Origin: a virus
Strand: one strand, 5' to 3'
IMG/VR virus record: IMGVR_UViG_3300029448_000529
Coordinates: 1 to 21,197 of that record
DNA length: 21,197 nt
The notes under the pieces are model-generated. The model made no database searches and had not been told where the DNA came from. It saw only the letters and a program-made list of their open reading frames with translations. Made by a program: the position numbers and the translations under genes. Positions 18,964 to 21,197 of the stretch are shown in pieces. Within the stretch, counting starts at the first letter, position 1. Every line of letters begins with the position of its first letter.

Positions 18964-19129
18964 TGACAATAAGATCAATAAGATCTGCTTTCCTATAAAC
19001 CATAGGCTTTTTCCCAGCCATTTGCCGCAGATACCAATTAGGAAAATGTCTTAAGTGTGACTTAAAACCATCTAATTCTTTAGGTGATCTGTAAACAAAA
19101 GGTTTACCAATCCAATCAAGTAAATTCAT
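18953..19129 (-). CDS. Small DNA-binding-like protein, 58 aa
   Basis: The frame from ATG at 19129 gives MNLLDWIGKPFVYRSPKELD, then FPNWYLRQMAGKKPMVYRKA and DLIDLIVNDL. The C-terminal part is reminiscent of small excisionase/AlpA-like winged-helix proteins, with a basic turn and a short final helix. This is a resemblance only. It is first of a two-gene leftward unit, and a strong hairpin lies nine bases upstream of its start. Confidence 0.6.
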   Translation of the reverse strand: MNLLDWIGKPFVYRSPKELDGFKSHLRHFPNWYLRQMAGKKPMVYRKADLIDLIVNDL

Positions 19130-19137
19130 AACGGCAT

Positions 19138-19186
19138 GAGAATCGAGAAACCCTTTAGCTGGGGATCAGGACTAAAGGGGATTCTC
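19138..19186 (-). promoter_or_regulatory. Long interrupted hairpin before a leftward gene
   Basis: Two perfect stems nest here: GAGAATC/GATTCTC (19138-19144, 19180-19186) and CCCTTTAG/CTAAAGGG (19151-19158, 19172-19179). A 6-base bulge lies on one side only and the loop is 13 bases. It has no T-tract in either direction. It lies in the 5' leader of the leftward gene starting at 19129 and may control its translation, or act as a transcript-end structure. Confidence 0.6.
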
Positions 19187-19262
19187 TGTCTGTTGTGGAG
19201 CGTATTCCATCCCACTCCAAACTTAAAATAACTTAAAAAAAGTTACTAGCAAATTATCTTTT
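19187..19262. other. Intergenic stretch before 19263
   Basis: No gene is seen. It contains the word ATTCCATCCCA (near 19204-19214), whose reverse complement also occurs inside the structured RNA near 16210-16220. It also contains an AT-rich inverted repeat (TAACTT...AAGTTA near 19227-19243) and ends with TTATCTTTT directly before the ATG at 19263. A promoter for the rightward pair is likely here but I cannot place it. Confidence 0.45.
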
Positions 19263-19472
19263 ATGCCTACTCCAAAATTTGAACTTAACGATCAAGTTAA
19301 TAAAAAAAGAAACACAGGAGTCTTCTTAAAAACAGAACCTGCTGTTGGAACCATTATCAAAGTCATAGAAAAGCACAATGTAAGGAAACGCATTTGCTAT
19401 TACTACGGAGTAAAATGGCCTGATGGCAGGCGGTCAGAACACGCACAACACATACTGGTTCCAGCCCCATAA
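19263..19472 (+). CDS. Hypothetical small protein, 69 aa
   Basis: The protein begins MPTPKFELNDQVNKKRNTGV and continues with a beta-rich core (GTIIKVIEKHN, CYYYGVKWPDGRRSEHAQHI). This looks like a small SH3/KOW-type barrel, with an opening F.L.D.V.....G pattern and a closing WPDGR...H. Related short proteins occur in phages of picocyanobacteria, as far as I recall. The start is directly preceded by TTATCTTTT. Its stop overlaps the next start (TAATG), so it is coupled to the zinc-ribbon gene. Confidence 0.7.
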   Translation: MPTPKFELNDQVNKKRNTGVFLKTEPAVGTIIKVIEKHNVRKRICYYYGVKWPDGRRSEHAQHILVPAP

Positions 19473-19690
19473 TGGTTAATAAAATTCAAGCAGACTGTCC
19501 TGAATGTGGGAACACTAGGACTAGAGTCGTATGCACTAGGCGTGATCCCGATGGAGTTACCATTAGACGCAGGAGATGTGTCACCTGTGACTATCGGTGG
19601 TATTCAATTCAATACCCAGAAGTTCCTGTTGCTAATCAAGAAATTAAGTGGATGAAAGGCGATGTTGCCAAATTCTGTCCTTCTACTTAA
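19472..19690 (+). CDS. NrdR-type zinc ribbon protein, 72 aa
   Basis: The sequence CPECGNTRTRVVCTRRDPDG followed by IRRRRCVTCDYRWYSIQYPE matches the N-terminal zinc ribbon of the ribonucleotide reductase repressor NrdR (CPxC, RxxxDG, IRRRRxCxxCxxRF). The ATP-cone that senses nucleotides in full NrdR (about 150 aa) is missing. A stand-alone ribbon would bind DNA but could not sense dATP. Phage versions of this kind are known in marine cyanophages as far as I recall. It is coupled to the gene before it, and its end overlaps the convergent gene by 8 bases. Confidence 0.82.
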   Translation: MVNKIQADCPECGNTRTRVVCTRRDPDGVTIRRRRCVTCDYRWYSIQYPEVPVANQEIKWMKGDVAKFCPST

Positions 19691-19955
19691 CTCCAAAAAT
19701 TCTCTGTAAAAAACTGGGTGCTTCCATTTCTTTAGCTACGAGTCTTCCTTGTAATTTTGCTATTTGTTCTAAACAAGTAGCAATAAAATAACTTTGATGT
19801 AAATTTTGACGTTGCAAAGAAATTGCATACTTACGCAAATCGTTTATGTCGTGGCTTTCTTTTATCGCAAGGACTCTTTTTTCAATTATCAATTCCTCCT
19901 CTAATGTTGGTTTAGAAGCTAAAGCCTCAAGAAACGTAAGATCTACTGGTTTCAT
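19683..19955 (-). CDS. Conserved-looking protein, 90 aa
   Basis: The protein begins MKPVDLTFLEALASKPTLEE and continues as helices (IEKRVLAIKESHDINDLRKY, then LQRQNLHQSYFIATCLEQIA). I have the impression that such sequences occur in cyanophages and marine cyanobacteria, but cannot name a family. It starts at ATG 19955, inside the 42-codon gene upstream (29-base overlap). It is the last gene of a four-gene leftward unit. Confidence 0.75.
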   Translation of the reverse strand: MKPVDLTFLEALASKPTLEEELIIEKRVLAIKESHDINDLRKYAISLQRQNLHQSYFIATCLEQIAKLQGRLVAKEMEAPSFLQRIFGVK

Positions 19956-20055
19956 GCTTTTCTTTTATCTTTAGCAATTTTTCTTGACGCAAGTAAGCCC
20001 TAAGCTGTTGCCTTCGTAATTCTTTGCAATGAGAACATTGACATTCAGATTTCAT
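19927..20055 (-). CDS. Small cysteine/lysine-rich protein, 42 aa
   Basis: The frame gives MKSECQCSHCKELRRQQLRA followed by a lysine-rich helix. The CxCxxC cluster at residues 5-10 plus H9 could hold one metal ion. The start (ATG at 20055, or a second at 20058) overlaps the preceding stop at 20045, and the end overlaps the next gene by 29 bases. A basic, cysteine-headed peptide may bind nucleic acid; this is inference. Confidence 0.55.
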   Translation of the reverse strand: MKSECQCSHCKELRRQQLRAYLRQEKLLKIKEKHETSRSYVS

Positions 20056-20212
20056 CATTTTCTAGCTCATTAGCTTTAGCGAGTAATCCTTTGTAGGAGT
20101 TGTGAAGCTTATGACTTGGGATATGACGACCATCTAAGACGTAAAGCCGATCTAAACGCATTGCATGGGCAACGTCTTGACCCATAACTGTTTTTATTGC
20201 TCTATTAATCAT
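20045..20212 (-). CDS. Hypothetical protein, 55 aa
   Basis: The protein reads MINRAIKTVMGQDVAHAMRL, then DGRHIPSHKLHNSYKGLLAK and an acidic end (ANELENDEI). The start overlaps the preceding stop (ATGA), and the end overlaps the 42-codon gene. There is no known domain. The translation looks like a real globular helix-turn pattern with balanced composition. Confidence 0.65.
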   Translation of the reverse strand: MINRAIKTVMGQDVAHAMRLDRLYVLDGRHIPSHKLHNSYKGLLAKANELENDEI

Positions 20213-20364
20213 TGCAATTTAAGAGTCCTGTTAGGCCACAGTCTAGCCTCAATAAAATCAACGTCTTCAATGCAAAGACTGTTGTTATTTTGTTCGGCAG
20301 CAGATTCAAGTACCCAGAGGGTAAAGCGTTTGCCTCGCTCGCTGTTGAAGAAAAGTTTTTTCAT
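20209..20364 (-). CDS. Hypothetical protein, 51 aa
   Basis: The first gene of the four-gene leftward chain encodes MKKLFFNSERGKRFTLWVLE, an ESAAEQNNNS linker and VDFIEARLWPNRTLKLQ. No family is recognised. The start at 20364 faces a possible tiny rightward gene starting at 20365. The stop overlaps the next start (ATGA). Confidence 0.65.
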   Translation of the reverse strand: MKKLFFNSERGKRFTLWVLESAAEQNNNSLCIEDVDFIEARLWPNRTLKLQ

Positions 20365-20445
20365 TTGAAATATTCATGGAAATGGCTAAAATATTTTTGT
20401 ACTTCACCCCCGATTGCAAGCATTATCATTTTGGTTATTGGATAG
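20365..20445 (+). CDS. Possible tiny membrane peptide, 26 aa
   Basis: A TTG-started frame gives a short basic head (KYSWKWLKY) and one hydrophobic helix (FCTSPPIASIIILVIG). Its stop is six bases before a good rightward terminator. That position is the main reason to list it, since no other rightward gene would use the terminator. The TSPPIA step before the helix is loosely like the start of photosystem I PsaJ, but the rest of PsaJ is absent. The start codon is uncertain and a chance frame is quite possible. Confidence 0.3.
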   Translation: MKYSWKWLKYFCTSPPIASIIILVIG

Positions 20446-20450
20446 CTATT

Positions 20451-20487
20451 AAACCCTTAGAGTTGTAGAGGACGCTAGGGGTTTTTT
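20451..20487 (+). terminator. Bidirectional-type terminator
   Basis: AAACCCTTAG (20451-20460) and CTAGGGGTTT (20475-20484) pair over 10 bp with one G-U pair and a 14-base loop, followed rightward by a run of T residues. Leftward it could also end the unit that stops at 20493, though with a weaker tail. Confidence 0.75.
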
Positions 20488-20492
20488 AGTAT

Positions 20493-20672
20493 CTACTGCC
20501 CACGCCAATTTCTAGGTCTAATTGAATCAAGCCTAACTAATTCCTTGTCTATGGCGTTGAGTCGATGAAAGATCTCACGAATGTCTCCTTGGCGTTTATT
20601 AGAGCGATTGCCAAGAACCATTAGTAAGGCTGACACCATAGCACCAATTAACGCAGCAATGATTTCAGACAT
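20493..20672 (-). CDS. Small single-helix membrane protein, 59 aa
   Basis: The frame from ATG at 20672 gives MSEIIAALIGAMVSALLMVL, a hydrophobic helix at about residues 4-20, then a basic soluble part (GNRSNKRQGDIREIFHRLNA, IDKELVRLDSIRPRNW) that looks coiled-coil-like. N-terminal anchor plus helical tail is a layout of spanins and small phage membrane proteins. The start overlaps the preceding stop by 8 bases. It is short for a class I holin and has one helix only. A lysis role is possible but not shown. Confidence 0.7.
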   Translation of the reverse strand: MSEIIAALIGAMVSALLMVLGNRSNKRQGDIREIFHRLNAIDKELVRLDSIRPRNWRGQ

Positions 20673-20856
20673 TTACATTAGGCCAAGTTCCTTGCTGTAT
20701 CTTAATCCATGCCTTTTGTGCTTCTACCAGATCAGGCTGTGATATGTCTGGATCATTAATGATGCTCCACAACTCAATTCTTTTATTTATAGATTCAACA
20801 GTAATACCGTGAGACTGTGCTATTACTTCTTTTTGCGCTTGTGACAAGAACTTCAT
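20665..20856 (-). CDS. Hypothetical protein, 63 aa
   Basis: The protein begins MKFLSQAQKEVIAQSHGITV and continues with ESINKRIELWSIINDPD and LVEAQKAWIKIQQGTWPN. The first part may form a helix-turn-helix-like pair of helices. It is coupled by an 8-base overlap to the 59-residue membrane protein. It is transcribed away from the final rightward gene, with 51 bases between the two starts. Function unknown. Confidence 0.7.
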   Translation of the reverse strand: MKFLSQAQKEVIAQSHGITVESINKRIELWSIINDPDISQPDLVEAQKAWIKIQQGTWPNVNV

Positions 20857-20907
20857 TACTTTTTAACCTTTTATGTCTAGATTAGTAATGTTTTCTAGTT
20901 TTTACGC
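20857..20907. promoter_or_regulatory. Divergent intergenic region, possible promoter
   Basis: The gap between two divergent starts holds TTAACC (near 20868) and TAATGT (near 20891), about 17 bases apart, a weak sigma70-like pair for the rightward gene. A leftward promoter must also lie here or be read through from the right. No strong Shine-Dalgarno sequence is seen. Confidence 0.3.
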
Positions 20908-21197
20908 ATGGCAGAGTCAAAAGTAGACGAACCGAAAAAGAAAAATCCTCTGCAAAAATTAAAAGAGGGCTTGGATGATAAGGAAGAACAACTGCAAGTC
21001 TTGTCTACATTTGTGCGTTTGGGAGTTGTCGTTTGGAGTGGATTTATCCTCACTTTAAATTACGTTACGATCCCTGGTCTTGGGGAACAAGAACGCATAG
21101 ATCCAACTTTTATTGCGTCGGTATTCACCGGGGCCCTGGCAAGTTTTGGGCTTGAGACAGCAAAAAAGAGAGGTGATGGAACGTATAAAGCTGACGA
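20908..21197 (+). CDS. Two-helix membrane protein, holin-like, partial (at least 96 aa)
   Basis: The gene starts at ATG 20908 and is cut by the window end. A charged N-terminal region (MAESKVDEPKKKNPLQKLKE) is followed by LSTFVRLGVVVWSGFILTLN (membrane helix at about 32-51) and IASVFTGALASFGLETAKKR (helix at about 69-84). N-in, two-helix small proteins near small lysis-like genes are holin candidates in cyanophages. A virion or other membrane role is possible. The 3' part is not visible, so length and class cannot be fixed. Confidence 0.7.
   Translation, partial: MAESKVDEPKKKNPLQKLKEGLDDKEEQLQVLSTFVRLGVVVWSGFILTLNYVTIPGLGEQERIDPTFIASVFTGALASFGLETAKKRGDGTYKAD

Noticed and set aside
19927-20055. 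Com-like zinc finger (CxCxxC)
   Set aside because: Only three cysteines and one histidine in a tight cluster, and it is 8 kb from mom in another transcription unit.
1-21197. tRNA or rRNA genes
   Set aside because: I found no T-arm-like GTTCRANYC words in a cloverleaf setting and no conserved rRNA stretches.

Overview
This window looks like the early and replication region of a low-GC DNA phage, or a closely related prophage or element. The most likely host is a marine picocyanobacterium of the Prochlorococcus/Synechococcus type. That host call is an inference from AT-rich coding, very tight packing of small genes, and small right-end proteins (an NrdR-type zinc ribbon protein, a 90-residue protein, small membrane proteins) that resemble cyanophage proteins. 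I see no integrase, tRNA, rRNA, terminase, portal or major capsid gene, so only part of a genome is present.

The layout turns on one divergent promoter/operator at 13701-13750. Everything to its left (13698 down to 477) is read leftward and most genes to its right are read rightward, as in a temperate-phage early region. Left arm, in transcription order: an SF2 helicase; a 146-residue unknown translationally coupled to a Mom-type DNA-modification protein; a VRR-NUC nuclease; a RepB-like/VirE primase-helicase; an intergenic stretch with inverted repeats (possible origin); a minor-tail-Z-like protein; a stand-alone NAD-dependent ligase adenylation domain; and a DUF2786 protein. Then follows an operon of ten small proteins (5740 to 2910), mostly joined by ATGA-type overlaps and closed by a terminator; an untranslated stretch with repeated motifs and an iteron-like array; and five more small genes ending at a terminator near 433-455. 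Positions 1-420 are non-coding with short repeats.

Right arm: a RecE/lambda-exonuclease-like nuclease, two tiny coupled genes, a RecT-like annealing protein, a small helix-turn-helix protein and a possible ssDNA-binding protein form one operon. A likely structured RNA and a sigma70-type promoter precede a ParB-like (VNGQHR motif) protein. Then come small unknown genes on both strands, a zinc-ribbon protein, small membrane proteins and, cut by the window end, a two-helix membrane protein.

Together the genes make a replication module (helicase, primase-helicase, nuclease, ligase domain), a recombination module (exonuclease, annealing protein, perhaps SSB) and a DNA-hypermodification module (Mom plus partner). 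Several signals are not explained by genes: a strand-biased heptamer GCRAGTC, a second motif TCGGGGA found only in the left arm, a recurring TATCTTTTATC leader just before many start codons, an octamer GGTTGCAT found only at predicted promoters, and several structured or iterated non-coding stretches.
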